Origin: CAZIVP01 sp964542915 | Lineage (GTDB): Bacteria; Calditrichota; Calditrichia; Calditrichales; Calditrichaceae | DNA length: 64,000 nucleotides | NCBI GenBank assembly: GCA_964542915.1 | Contig: CAZIVP010000018.1 | Location: 10,184-74,183, forward strand | Direction: 5' to 3' | Shown here: positions 43,593 to 53,062 of the stretch, in pieces | How positions within the stretch are numbered: position 1 is the stretch's first letter | Layout: the number at the start of each line of letters is the position of its first letter | The notes under the pieces: generated by a model | Databases searched by the model: none | Seen by the model: only the letters and a program-made list of their open reading frames with translations | Told to the model about the DNA's origin: nothing | Program-made: the position numbers and the translations under genes

Positions 43593-46511
43593 ATGAAAAA
43601 ATCGTTTTTACTCCTACTGTGCTCAGTGTTTCTTTTAATGGGCATCACGTATGCGCAGGCTGTTCAAATCCGGGGCGTTGTTAAAGACGCTCAAACGGAA
43701 GAACCATTGAGCGGCGTTAATGTATACGTGGAAGATACCAACGTTGGTACGGCCACCGATGTGGACGGCTTTTTCACATTTCAGTACGAACCTGAAGGTG
43801 CATTCAACTTAACCTTCAGCTATGTGGGCTATAAGTCAAAAACGATCACCCTATCGCCCGATGATGATCTCGGCCGGTTAGAAGTCGAATTGCGGCAAGA
43901 CGTCTTCCAGAGTGAAGAAATTGTGGTAACCGGTATCGCCTCGCGTACTTCAAAAGAAGTCGCCGAAGTTGCCGTTTCTCGTGTGGAAGCTGCCGACTAC
44001 ACCGATGTTACGGCATACCAGGATATTTCGCAGCTGGTAACCGGAAAAATCGCGGGCGTTCAGTTAAAACGCTCTTCAGGCAATGTGGGTAGTGGATTCC
44101 GTTTTTTTGTACGCGGCGGCGGTGGATTATTCGGAAATGAACAACCGATTATTTATGTGGATGGCGTCCGCGTCGATAATGCCGAAGTTGGTGGTTACGA
44201 TGTAGGCGGCCAGGGTATTAACGCCCTTGCCAACCTCAATCCCGAAGACATTGCGGACATTCAGGTTTTAAAAGGCCCTGCCGGTGCAGCCACTTACGGA
44301 ACCAACGGATCGAACGGCGTGGTTTTGATTACGACTAAAAAAGGCAAAACCGTTACGGGCAAAGCCAGTGGTTTATCGCTGAATTATAAATACCTGCGTG
44401 GCTTTAACGAACAATCCTATGAGTACAAAGAAGATAATTTCGTTTCTTACAAAGATGCCAATAACGCCTTTCGTACCGGCGATGTAACGCAGCATACCAT
44501 CAGCGCTACCGGTGGAACGAACTTTATCAAGTACTTCACCTCCTTCGACAAACGATTTGAAGAAGGCATCATCACCAATAACAATATGGATCGCAAAACG
44601 GCTAAAGTTAACCTGGATGTTTTCCCCAGCGATAAACTCTCGTTCAATTTTTCCACATCCTATTCACTCACGGAAATGTTTCGTCCCTGGAATGATAACA
44701 ATATTTACGGGGTACTCGGGAACACACTATTATGGCCGAACTCTTACAGTTATACCGACAGCGCCAGTATCGCCGATCTTTCCGACTACCACGAAATAAA
44801 TCGCTTCGTCGGTTCCGCGAACTTTTCGTATACTCCGTTTCAAAATTTTGAAATGCGCGTCGGATTGGGCTTAGATGAATCCGATTGGCGGGAAGACGTC
44901 ACGTTCCCTTATGACCGTCCATACCTGCTTGTAAACGATGGTCGGCGTATTATTTTTACCCGTCAGAACCGACAAGTTACGTTTGACTTTAATGTGAATT
45001 ACAACTACGAACTCATGAAAAATTTAAAGGCCAAATCCACTGCGGGTACGCAATTATTCAACCGCAAAAACCGTACGACATTTCTGCAGGTAGAGGACTT
45101 TGGGACCGAATTGATCACCGATATTGAAGCCGGCGGCGATGTTATTGTTAAAGATGAAGGCAAACTGCATCAACGGGATGCCGGTCTCTTTTTTGAGCAA
45201 TCCTTATCATATTTGAATACATACTTTTTTACCATGGGCCTTCGCAGAGATTATGCCAGCTCCATTGGCGAAGAGGCCCCGGCCATTACATATCCCAAAG
45301 CGAGTCTCGCAGTGCGTTTTGACAAATTCGGCTTTACACCCGGTATATTTAATCTCTTAAAATTACGTCTCGCTTACGGTGAAAGCGGACAATTGCCGTC
45401 GCCGGATGCACCGATTCCTTTCTTGTGGACAGCCGCTTCCGGCGGTTATGGTTCGGGCGCGGTGATCGATCAAATCGGTAATGAAGAAATTGAACCCGAA
45501 CGTATAAAGGAAATTGAAATCGGATTTGAAAGTGAAATAATGACTAATTACGCTCTGGAATTTACCTATTATACCCAAAACGCATCCAATTCTATTGTCT
45601 TCCTGGAAGAGTCGCCCTCGACCGGTTTGACCGCCAGCGGTATCCCCTATAATATCGGCGCAATGGAAAACTGGGGCATCGAATCCCTGTTCCGCGCCAG
45701 CCCCCTTCGCACACCGAATTATGAATTAAACCTGAATTTAATCTGGAATTACCAGACCAATGAAGTTACGGATCTGGGCGGCGCCCAACCGATCTTCGAC
45801 GGATTCGACGTTAATGTCATAAAGGAAGGATTGCCCAAACATCAATTTTATACCTTTGAGGTAATCGGGCCTGAATTTAATGACGACGGTACCTATAGTA
45901 CGACAAACGCCACTGAAGAACGCGTGGACCTGGGCAGCCCCATTCCCGAACAAACCGGTTCATTCTCCCTGGATTTCCGTTTCCTGAAAAATTTCCGGTT
46001 ATACGCCATGAGCGACTGGGCTCTGGGCCACAAAGTATTTAATTATACTTTGCAATTCCCGACCCGCCTGGGCAATAACCCGGAATTCAACAAACTGGCA
46101 AACCAACTCGATTTAGCCGGCAAGACCGCCGTTGCAGGGTTGATTCCGGTTGACACAACCGTAGCAAGGCTCGATCCCGGAAGCGACGCCTATCGCAGCG
46201 CCGCTAACCGGTTCGCCATGTTGGATTGGCGTTATGATTCCAATTACATCGAAGACGCCAGCTATTTTAAACTGCGTGAAATCAGCGTGAGCTACAGTTT
46301 CCGGGATATCCTGGCAAAATTTCCGAGATACCGCTATGTCAACGATGTGATTGTCGGCTTTTCTGCTTACAATCTGCTTACGGTGACCGATTATAATGGC
46401 GCCGATCCGGAAGTGAATTTTGACGGTTCGCGTAGTTTGTCCAGAGGTGTCGATTTTCTGACTCTGCAAAATCCGAAAGTGTATAACTTCTGGCTAAGAG
46501 TGGCATTATAA
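43593..46511 (+). CDS. SusC/RagA family TonB-linked outer-membrane transporter
   Basis: A 972-residue TonB-dependent receptor. After a signal peptide (ending about residue 22, TYAQA) comes a carboxypeptidase-regulatory-like domain (GVVKDAQTEEPLSGVNVYVEDTNVGTATDVDGFF), then a plug with LVTGKIAGVQLKRSSG, FVRGGG, IIYVDGVRVDN and DIQVLKGPAGAATYGTNGSNGVVLITTKKG, all typical of SusC. The 22-strand barrel follows, ending in an aromatic-rich strand. AAAGGAGG precedes the ATG. The SusD gene follows 18 bases later, and the pair forms the pedal-bin importer for glycans or peptides. No glycoside hydrolase or regulator is adjacent, so the ligand is unknown. Confidence 0.95.
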   Translation: MKKSFLLLLCSVFLLMGITYAQAVQIRGVVKDAQTEEPLSGVNVYVEDTNVGTATDVDGFFTFQYEPEGAFNLTFSYVGYKSKTITLSPDDDLGRLEVELRQDVFQSEEIVVTGIASRTSKEVAEVAVSRVEAADYTDVTAYQDISQLVTGKIAGVQLKRSSGNVGSGFRFFVRGGGGLFGNEQPIIYVDGVRVDNAEVGGYDVGGQGINALANLNPEDIADIQVLKGPAGAATYGTNGSNGVVLITTKKGKTVTGKASGLSLNYKYLRGFNEQSYEYKEDNFVSYKDANNAFRTGDVTQHTISATGGTNFIKYFTSFDKRFEEGIITNNNMDRKTAKVNLDVFPSDKLSFNFSTSYSLTEMFRPWNDNNIYGVLGNTLLWPNSYSYTDSASIADLSDYHEINRFVGSANFSYTPFQNFEMRVGLGLDESDWREDVTFPYDRPYLLVNDGRRIIFTRQNRQVTFDFNVNYNYELMKNLKAKSTAGTQLFNRKNRTTFLQVEDFGTELITDIEAGGDVIVKDEGKLHQRDAGLFFEQSLSYLNTYFFTMGLRRDYASSIGEEAPAITYPKASLAVRFDKFGFTPGIFNLLKLRLAYGESGQLPSPDAPIPFLWTAASGGYGSGAVIDQIGNEEIEPERIKEIEIGFESEIMTNYALEFTYYTQNASNSIVFLEESPSTGLTASGIPYNIGAMENWGIESLFRASPLRTPNYELNLNLIWNYQTNEVTDLGGAQPIFDGFDVNVIKEGLPKHQFYTFEVIGPEFNDDGTYSTTNATEERVDLGSPIPEQTGSFSLDFRFLKNFRLYAMSDWALGHKVFNYTLQFPTRLGNNPEFNKLANQLDLAGKTAVAGLIPVDTTVARLDPGSDAYRSAANRFAMLDWRYDSNYIEDASYFKLREISVSYSFRDILAKFPRYRYVNDVIVGFSAYNLLTVTDYNGADPEVNFDGSRSLSRGVDFLTLQNPKVYNFWLRVAL

Positions 46512-46529
46512 ACCAAAAGGAGAATGAAC

Positions 46530-47768
46530 ATGTTTAAAAAATCAGTGATATACCTCATGCTGCTCTTTGCAGCGGGGCTTTTCTTTTATGCCTGTGAAGA
46601 TTTTGCCACAGACGTTGATCCGCTGATCGATGCGGTTGAGGATGATCGTCTGGATACGGAAGAGCAAGTACCGTTCCTGATCAACGGTGTTAAAACGCAG
46701 TTTGCGGTGGTTCAGGATGCGATATCATGCCTGTCCGGCGACCTGTCCGACGAATTGATCTATTCAGCCAATTTAAAGGGCGCCTCCTTTCCTTCCTTTC
46801 AGGAAATCGATGAGGGCGACATCCAACTGGATAACAACTCCGTGGATGGTGTTTACAATAACCTGGGTGAGCTTCGATTATTCGCCGATGATCTCCTGGA
46901 ACGGGTTAATGGTATGGATTTTAATGATCAAACCCTTAAGAACGAAGCCCTCTATGTAGCCAATCTATACGGCGCCATAGCCCGCTCTTTTTATGCCGGT
47001 TACTTTGGTTTGAATCCAAACGAAGGCGGCGGCATTATCGATAACGGACCGTTTATTTCCTCTGAAGATATGTACGATTTGGCGATCGAAAAATTCAAAA
47101 ATGCTATCGCCTATGCAAATGAACTGGGAGACGGATATAAGTTGAAATTAGCCCATTCGCTGCTGGCACGTACTTATCTTTACAAAGGTGATTATTCCGA
47201 TGCCGTTACGCATGCGGATTCAGGATTGGTAGAAGGCGATGCGCCCTTCCAGGCCCTTTACAGTACCAGTGTGGACAATTACTGGTGGGGCTTTGCCGGC
47301 GCCGGACGTACGCAGCTTGGCGTCGATTTTCGTTTTAAGGATTATATCGACGCCGATCCCGCGGAAGCCAATCGTATAAAGATAACGGCGACGCCTGCGA
47401 TTGATACCAGCGTTGTACAACCATACGGTACCTATTACAGACAGGCGATGTACGAACAGCAGTCTTCACCCATCAATGTAATAACCTGGCAGGAAAATAA
47501 CCTGATGCTGGCTGAACTGGCCGTTCGCGGGCACGGCAGCGGCGACCCCGTTGCATTGGTTAATGCCGTACGGAGCTCCCACGGACTTTCGGCCCTGTCG
47601 GCCGTTGATTTGGACGTGATTTATGTGGAGCGCGATAAAGAACTGTTCACCACAGGCGCACGTTTGATTGACCAACGGCGTTTCGATAAATGGCATCTGG
47701 GCGCCGATAAGTGGCAGTACCTGCCGATAACACGCGCCGAACGTAATAATAATCCAAACGTGGATTAA
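46530..47768 (+). CDS. SusD/RagB family surface lipoprotein
   Basis: A 412-residue nutrient-binding lipoprotein, partner of the SusC protein. I start at the second ATG, which has AGGAG 7 bases upstream; the first ATG abuts that site. The signal ends FFYAC near residue 21. The helical TPR scaffold (ALYVANLYGAIARSFYAGYFG, AHSLLARTYLYKGDYSDAVTHAD) and the late LVNAVRSSHGLSALSAVDLD and VYVERDKELFTTGARLIDQRRFDKW blocks are characteristic of SusD. The protein is somewhat shorter than glycan-binding SusD proteins (about 500-550), and the ligand is unknown. Confidence 0.93.
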   Translation: MFKKSVIYLMLLFAAGLFFYACEDFATDVDPLIDAVEDDRLDTEEQVPFLINGVKTQFAVVQDAISCLSGDLSDELIYSANLKGASFPSFQEIDEGDIQLDNNSVDGVYNNLGELRLFADDLLERVNGMDFNDQTLKNEALYVANLYGAIARSFYAGYFGLNPNEGGGIIDNGPFISSEDMYDLAIEKFKNAIAYANELGDGYKLKLAHSLLARTYLYKGDYSDAVTHADSGLVEGDAPFQALYSTSVDNYWWGFAGAGRTQLGVDFRFKDYIDADPAEANRIKITATPAIDTSVVQPYGTYYRQAMYEQQSSPINVITWQENNLMLAELAVRGHGSGDPVALVNAVRSSHGLSALSAVDLDVIYVERDKELFTTGARLIDQRRFDKWHLGADKWQYLPITRAERNNNPNVD

Positions 47769-47832
47769 TATTGAGTGCGGGTCAGAATCGTCCGGTAAAC
47801 ATGGATCATTTTGATTGTAAATGAAATGAGGA

Positions 47833-47860
47833 AAGGGTTGCGGCTTAGGTTGCAACCCTT
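47833..47860 (+). terminator. Intrinsic terminator of the susCD operon
   Basis: AAGGGTTGC (47833-47841) pairs perfectly with GCAACCCTT (47852-47860) around a 10-base loop and is followed by an unbroken T-run. It sits 64 bases after the susD stop and abuts the end of the convergent lipoprotein gene. Confidence 0.88.
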
Positions 47861-47864
47861 TTTT

Positions 47865-48428
47865 TTATCTGGAAACCAATTCCATCTGCAAACGACTGAC
47901 AAACTCCCGCGCCATCTCCCGTACATTTTTATAATCCGTCCAAAGGCCCCAATCTTCGCGATCGCGGAGCCGTTCGTATAAAATCACTTTTTTTTGTTGG
48001 CGATCATACACTTTTACCACAATGTCACGATTGATGACTTTCCGTTCCACGCCGTGAAATCGTTGCAACGGTTGCTGACTGGGATGTTCGCGGTAGCCAT
48101 AAATCAAATAATCGATTTGCAGTAATTGACTTATTTGTCTTGCCTGTTTTTTGTTCAGATCGTAGAGTGAAAAGTCCAATTCCGCCAGCCTTTTCCATTG
48201 CGCGTCTTCGACATCCATATCATAACCTTTCTCCTTCAGAACATTAACAAACGCCCATTGCACCTCGTCGGGATTGTATGTGCGGTGTTCCGGCCTTACA
48301 AACGGCATCACCGCGAACGACAGCTGCTTTGATTCTTTAACGTCAGCATAACCGGTTCCCTGCCCCTGTGATGAGAAGATCGCACAGCCGCTAAAGATAA
48401 AAGTGACAATTAAAATATGTTTAACCAT
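47865..48428 (-). CDS. Putative lipoprotein of unknown function
   Basis: A 187-residue protein with a lipoprotein signal ending FSGC near residue 15. The mature part begins with a strand SFAVMPFVRPEHR, then a helix-rich middle (QARQISQLLQIDYLIYGYRE), a strand-rich section DIVVKVYDRQQKKVILYERL and a final amphipathic helix. The AVMPF strand followed by IDYLIYGYR recalls envelope lipoproteins that share the CsgG/TolB-N-like fold, but the match is too weak to name. The start could be two codons upstream. It converges with susD and lacks obvious partners. Confidence 0.7.
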   Translation of the reverse strand: MVKHILIVTFIFSGCAIFSSQGQGTGYADVKESKQLSFAVMPFVRPEHRTYNPDEVQWAFVNVLKEKGYDMDVEDAQWKRLAELDFSLYDLNKKQARQISQLLQIDYLIYGYREHPSQQPLQRFHGVERKVINRDIVVKVYDRQQKKVILYERLRDREDWGLWTDYKNVREMAREFVSRLQMELVSR

Positions 48429-48665
48429 ATACATGGCTCTTTTTGTTTGAACGGTTTTTTAAACGCAGAGAATGGTTATTCGTTCGCGGATATTTCATTG
48501 AACACCCTGAATGCAGGCTTCATTACTCGAAAGTGGCATCATCTTTAAGGCTGTAACGTTGCCAAAATTAATAATATGCCCTGTTTATAACGGGACTAAT
48601 TAAATTTGCCCGGAATTGTTCTCGTCATAAATTAATGCCATCGCACAGCAATCAGTCGACCGTAC

Positions 48666-49847
48666 ATGAAAGACCATACCGATATCGCCATGGATAATCC
48701 CAAAAACAAACCCATGTTCCGATATTTGATGGTGTTAACCATCGCTTCCATGTTCGGCCTTCAGGCCTGGCGCACACTGTTTAATAATTTTGCGGTGGAA
48801 GTGGCCCAATTGGAGGGAAGCCACATCGGCATGATCCAGGGCGTACGGGAAATTCCGGGCTTTCTGGCGCTGCTTGCCATCTTTGTGTTACGCCTGTTAA
48901 AAGAACACCGCCTTTCCGCCCTTTCCATTCTGATTTTAGGAGCCGGGCTGGCGCTCACTGGATATTTTCCCTTTTACGGCGGTCTTCTGGTTACCACACT
49001 GATTACCAGCTTCGGCTTCCACTATTATGAAACCACCAACCAATCCCTTACGCTGCAATATTTTGATCGTAACGCCGCACCGTGGGTCTTCGGCAAATTG
49101 AAAAGTTACGGCGCCGCCTCCAATATTGCCGTGGGGCTGCTGATTTTAATCATTTCAACCTTCATGACCTATCAGTTCATTTATCTTGTAATCGGTCTGG
49201 GCATCGTTCTCATAGCATTATGGGCCTTCGCTCAAAACCCGGTTGAAAAGGATATCGCCCGGCAGCATAAACGAATGGTCTTTCGCAAAAGATACGGTTT
49301 GTTCTATTTGCTAACATTTATGGCAGGCGCCCGCCGCCAAATTTTTGTCGCCTTTGCCGTATTCCTGCTGGTAAAAAAATTTAATTTCTCCATTCAGGAA
49401 ATCACCGCTCTTTTTGTCATCAATAATATTATCAACTATTTTCTAAGCCCGTTGATCGGGAAATCCATTATACGATTCGGTGAACGCAAAGTCCTTTCCC
49501 TGGAATACGGCAGTCTAATTATAATCTTTTTTGCCTATGCCTTCACCGACTCCAGGCTGTTGGTCGCCATTCTTTACGTTTTGGATCATATCTTTTTTAA
49601 TTTCTCCATTGCCATCCGGACGTTTTTCCAGAAAATCGGCGACCCTTCGGATATCGCGCCCAGTATGGCTGTGGGATTCACGATAAACCATATTGCAGCC
49701 GTCGTTATCCCGATGGTCGGCGGCGTGCTCTGGATGATCAATTACCGTATTCCGTTCATTGCGGGAATTGTTATGAGCATAATTTCCTTGATTGCCGTTC
49801 AATATATCGCTAAAATGTATAAAGCGCTTAATATCAAAACGGATTAA
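48666..49847 (+). CDS. Major facilitator superfamily transporter
   Basis: A 393-residue integral membrane protein with about twelve hydrophobic helices. Recognisable MFS features are the paired six-helix layout with a charged central loop (residues about 195-215, PVEKDIARQHKRMVFRKRYG) and the loop-like motif SPLIGKSIIRFGERKV between helices 8 and 9, matching the family's G-x-x-x-D-R-x-GRR pattern loosely. The substrate cannot be inferred; efflux of small molecules is the default guess. No ribosome binding site distinguishes the first ATG from the one eight codons on. It stands alone before prc. Confidence 0.85.
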   Translation: MKDHTDIAMDNPKNKPMFRYLMVLTIASMFGLQAWRTLFNNFAVEVAQLEGSHIGMIQGVREIPGFLALLAIFVLRLLKEHRLSALSILILGAGLALTGYFPFYGGLLVTTLITSFGFHYYETTNQSLTLQYFDRNAAPWVFGKLKSYGAASNIAVGLLILIISTFMTYQFIYLVIGLGIVLIALWAFAQNPVEKDIARQHKRMVFRKRYGLFYLLTFMAGARRQIFVAFAVFLLVKKFNFSIQEITALFVINNIINYFLSPLIGKSIIRFGERKVLSLEYGSLIIIFFAYAFTDSRLLVAILYVLDHIFFNFSIAIRTFFQKIGDPSDIAPSMAVGFTINHIAAVVIPMVGGVLWMINYRIPFIAGIVMSIISLIAVQYIAKMYKALNIKTD

Positions 49848-49947
49848 TACCTTAGGCTCGGAAACTAAACCGACCTGCATGAGTATCACCGTTAATCATT
49901 TAAAAAAGATGAATGACAAGTTTTAATTATAACACGGGTTAGCTATT

Positions 49948-52008
49948 ATGAGAATCGTATGGCATTATCTGATTATTTACATATTGCTTTCCACGCCGTT
50001 GCTTTCGGCGGGCACGCTCAATATCGACAGTCTCGCGTTTCAGTATCAGGTGATTCATCCCGAAAATAAACACCCGAGAACCAGTCAGGTTATCTCGTAT
50101 ATGCTGTCCAAAACCCACTACCGCCACCTGGATATCGATGATTCGCTTTCCAGTAAAGTATTCATGGAGTATATAAACAGCCTCGATAATAACCGTCTGT
50201 ATTTCCTGTCTGAGGATATCAATGAATTTAAAGAGTTTCGTCTTAAACTCGACGGGGCTTTGCAGGAAGGCAATCTCAGTATCGCTTACAATATTTATAA
50301 CACTTTTCAGCAACGCTTTAAAGAACGGCATCACTATATTCTGAATCGTCTGCAAGAACCATTCGATTTCAGTAAAAATGATACCTATCTTGTGGATCGC
50401 AGTAAAGCGCCCTGGGCCGATAATCCTGCGGAATTAGACAGTGTTTGGTATAAGCGGCTTAAAAACGAAGCATTAAAAATGAAACTGGCCGGTAAAGAAT
50501 GGGAAGGCATTCAGGAAACGCTGCTGGATCGCTACAACAATTTCGCCAGACGTCTGGAAAAAACCAAAAGCGAAGATGTATTTCAACTTTACATGAATGC
50601 GCTGGCAGAGTGCTTCGATCCGCATACCGCCTATATGTCGCCGCAGACCAGCGATGACTTCAAAATCCGCATGAGCCACTCTCTCGAAGGGATCGGCGCG
50701 GCCCTGCGCACCGAAGACGAATATACAAAAGTGATGGAGATCGTTCCCGGCGGACCGGCGGATAAGAGTGATCTGTTACATCCCAATGATCGCATCGTCG
50801 GCGTCGCCCAGGGCGAAGAAGGCGAAATGGTGGATATTATCGGTTGGCGTATCGACGATGTGGTAGAAAAAATAAGGGGTCCCAAAGGCACCAAGGTTCG
50901 TCTGAAAATTTTACCGGCCGCTGCCGCCATGGATGATCCGCCGGAAACCATTACCCTTGTGCGTGATAAAGTGAAACTTGCGGATCGGGCGGCCACCAGC
51001 GATACCCTTCAATTCAACCATCACGATCAAAATTTCACTATCGGGCTTATTCACATTCCGGATTTTTATTTTGACTACGAAGCCATGCGCCGCGGTGAAA
51101 AGGATTTTGCCAGCACAACCAACGATGTAAAACGATTATTAAAAGAACTGCAATCCGCAAATGTAGATGGGATCGTCATTGATCTCAGAAATAACGGCGG
51201 AGGCTTTCTCAACGAAGCGATCTCGTTAACGGGATTGTTTATACCCGAGGGACCGGTTGTTCAGGTAAGGGATAGCCGCGGCCGGATACGAACCGAGGAT
51301 GATGACGACCCGCGCGTTTATTATGACGGACCCTTGGCCGTACTGGTTAATCGTCTAAGCGCGTCCGCATCGGAAATTTTTGCGGCAGCCATTAAGGACT
51401 ACAATCGCGGCATCGTGATCGGCGCTCAAACCTTTGGAAAGGGCACCGTCCAGAATGTGGTGAAGCTAAAGCGCTACTTCCGGAACAGCGATGATAAGTA
51501 CGGCCAGGTTAAATTAACCGTTGCAAAATTCTATCGGGTAAACGGCGGAAGCACTCAGCATATCGGCGTTATCCCCGATATTGAAATCCCGACGCGTTAC
51601 GACGTTATGGAAGTGGGCGAAAGCTCATATGACCACGCCCTTTTATGGGACGAAATCAAAGCGGCTTCTTACGAGCCTTACAGTAAATCTTTGGAACGGT
51701 TGCTTCCGGATATAAAAAAAACACACCAGGCCCGCGTAAACGAGGACAAGGAGTATCAACTGCTTCTCGATGAAATCGAATATATTGAAGCACAGCGCAA
51801 CCGAAAATTTGTATCTTTAAACTACGAAAAACGTAAACAAGAGCGCGAATCCCGGCAGGAGCGCAAAGATAAGCTGAAAAAACTGAGGGAAGAAAAGCGG
51901 GAACAAAGCGGTATCGAGGAAGATATCGACTTCTTTGTGGAAGAGAGCGCTCACGTCATCGGCGACATGATTCTGTTATCCCAGGCGAAGATCGGCTCGA
52001 CCGATTAA
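49948..52008 (+). CDS. prc: Carboxy-terminal processing protease, Prc type (S41 family)
   Basis: A 686-residue periplasmic protease. After a signal peptide (residues 1-20, ending LLSAG) there is a helical N-terminal domain as in Prc. A PDZ domain lies at about 245-330 (GIGAALRTEDEYTKVMEIVPGGPADKSDLL). The protease core has IVIDLRNNGGGFLNEAI, RLSASASEIFAAAIKDY with Ser473 and GAQTFGKGTVQ with Lys498, the same 25-residue spacing as the E. coli Prc Ser452/Lys477 dyad. A highly charged C-terminal region (EYIEAQRNRKF, then Arg/Glu/Lys-rich) follows. It trims C-termini of envelope proteins and peptidoglycan hydrolases. It converges with ogt 8 bases away. Confidence 0.95.
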   Translation: MRIVWHYLIIYILLSTPLLSAGTLNIDSLAFQYQVIHPENKHPRTSQVISYMLSKTHYRHLDIDDSLSSKVFMEYINSLDNNRLYFLSEDINEFKEFRLKLDGALQEGNLSIAYNIYNTFQQRFKERHHYILNRLQEPFDFSKNDTYLVDRSKAPWADNPAELDSVWYKRLKNEALKMKLAGKEWEGIQETLLDRYNNFARRLEKTKSEDVFQLYMNALAECFDPHTAYMSPQTSDDFKIRMSHSLEGIGAALRTEDEYTKVMEIVPGGPADKSDLLHPNDRIVGVAQGEEGEMVDIIGWRIDDVVEKIRGPKGTKVRLKILPAAAAMDDPPETITLVRDKVKLADRAATSDTLQFNHHDQNFTIGLIHIPDFYFDYEAMRRGEKDFASTTNDVKRLLKELQSANVDGIVIDLRNNGGGFLNEAISLTGLFIPEGPVVQVRDSRGRIRTEDDDDPRVYYDGPLAVLVNRLSASASEIFAAAIKDYNRGIVIGAQTFGKGTVQNVVKLKRYFRNSDDKYGQVKLTVAKFYRVNGGSTQHIGVIPDIEIPTRYDVMEVGESSYDHALLWDEIKAASYEPYSKSLERLLPDIKKTHQARVNEDKEYQLLLDEIEYIEAQRNRKFVSLNYEKRKQERESRQERKDKLKKLREEKREQSGIEEDIDFFVEESAHVIGDMILLSQAKIGSTD

Positions 52009-52016
52009 ACGGTTAC

Positions 52017-52475
52017 TCACAGCGCAACGCCTTCGTGTTTCAACAACCACTCTTTTTTTTGGATGCCGGCGCCGTAACCGACCAACTGACCGTTGCTTCC
52101 GATAACGCGGTGGCAGGGTACAATGATGGATATCGGATTGCGGTTATTGGCCATACCAACCGCCCGGGCAGCCCTGGGATTTCCGATATCACGGGCAAGG
52201 TCGCCGTAAGTGGTGGTCTGCCCGTATGGCACCTCGCTCAATACCTGCCATACCCGTCTTTGAAAATCCGTTCCCTGCGCCTGCAATGGTAAATCGAATC
52301 TCTGCAGGCGCTTTTCAAAATAGGCTTTTAGTTGATCTTCCACTACCGTTAGTAAGGGGTGGGCATCGGACGCCTCCACTTCCGACACAAAGCTAAGCGC
52401 CTCAACAGCCCGGTCGTTAACGCGTATTTCGATGCTTCCTACCGGCGATTGGTAATAGGAACGATATTGTATCAT
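52017..52475 (-). CDS. ogt: Methylated-DNA-protein cysteine methyltransferase
   Basis: A 152-residue O6-methylguanine repair protein. The acceptor Cys121 lies in IIVPCHRVIGSNGQLVGYGAG, and the helix-turn-helix part GTDFQRRVWQVLSEVPYGQTTTYGDLARDIG is complete. The N-terminal domain is reduced, as in Ogt. I start at the ATG at 52475, with GAGGA about 10 bases upstream; a longer frame to 52571 would overlap the end of the upstream interrupted gene, whose reading frame is coherent there, so the longer start is unlikely. It repairs alkylated guanine by irreversible transfer to the Cys. Confidence 0.93.
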   Translation of the reverse strand: MIQYRSYYQSPVGSIEIRVNDRAVEALSFVSEVEASDAHPLLTVVEDQLKAYFEKRLQRFDLPLQAQGTDFQRRVWQVLSEVPYGQTTTYGDLARDIGNPRAARAVGMANNRNPISIIVPCHRVIGSNGQLVGYGAGIQKKEWLLKHEGVAL

Positions 52476-52512
52476 CTTATTGGATTCCTCTTTCTTAACA
52501 CCGGAAAGCAAA

Positions 52513-52944
52513 TTATTGAGAGAAGGCCGTGAGTTCAATTTTTTCTCCGGTAATTTGCATTTGCTTTTCAATTTTACGCTCGAACAAAGAAAACAGACTG
52601 TCCATTTCGGTGTAATCGTCAGCCTTTAACCAGTTAAATCGCTCCGGCTTCTCGAGATAATGGTAAGCAATATAGGCCTTGCATCTTAATTTACGGTCAT
52701 TACTCAGTTCACTGATGGTTTTTAATTAGCTGATCAATGCCCTGTAATCTTTTTGAGGGTGAAACATTTTCAACTTCATTACATTGACAACGGCCGATTC
52801 AACAACGCCCGGATTATGATGACGCAAAGCAATAAGATAGTTTTCTTCCGCTGCCTCCAGGGAAGCATAGTCATTTTGTGCACTTATGGTATTAACGAAA
52901 AATAGCGTTATACCGGCCAAAACTGCCAAATAAATACGATTCAT
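52513..52944 (-). pseudogene. Small exported helical protein interrupted by one in-frame stop codon
   Basis: The frame from the ATG at 52944 encodes a signal peptide (residues 1-22, ending ISAQ) and a helical stretch (YASLEAAEENYLIALRHHNPGVVESAVVNVMKLK) up to DYRALIS, where TAA occurs at 52726-52728. The same frame then stays open for 70 more codons: LKTISELSNDRKLRCKAYIA, YHYLEKPERFNW and so on, ending at TAA 52513-52515. The continuation has normal composition and fits the repeat-like helices before the stop, so the whole is best read as one 143-codon gene with a nonsense codon. A real mutation, a base-call error and, least likely, stop-codon readthrough are possible. No family is recognised; DUF-type periplasmic helical repeat is the nearest description. 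Confidence 0.65.
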
Positions 52945-53062
52945 GATACCCTCCGTTGTTTTTGTTGAACGTCTTTGTACGGATATTACGGGGGGTTCAT
53001 TTAAAAGATGTTAAGAAGGGGTATACGTTTGTAAAAAAATGTCACCAATCCGCCGGACGGCG

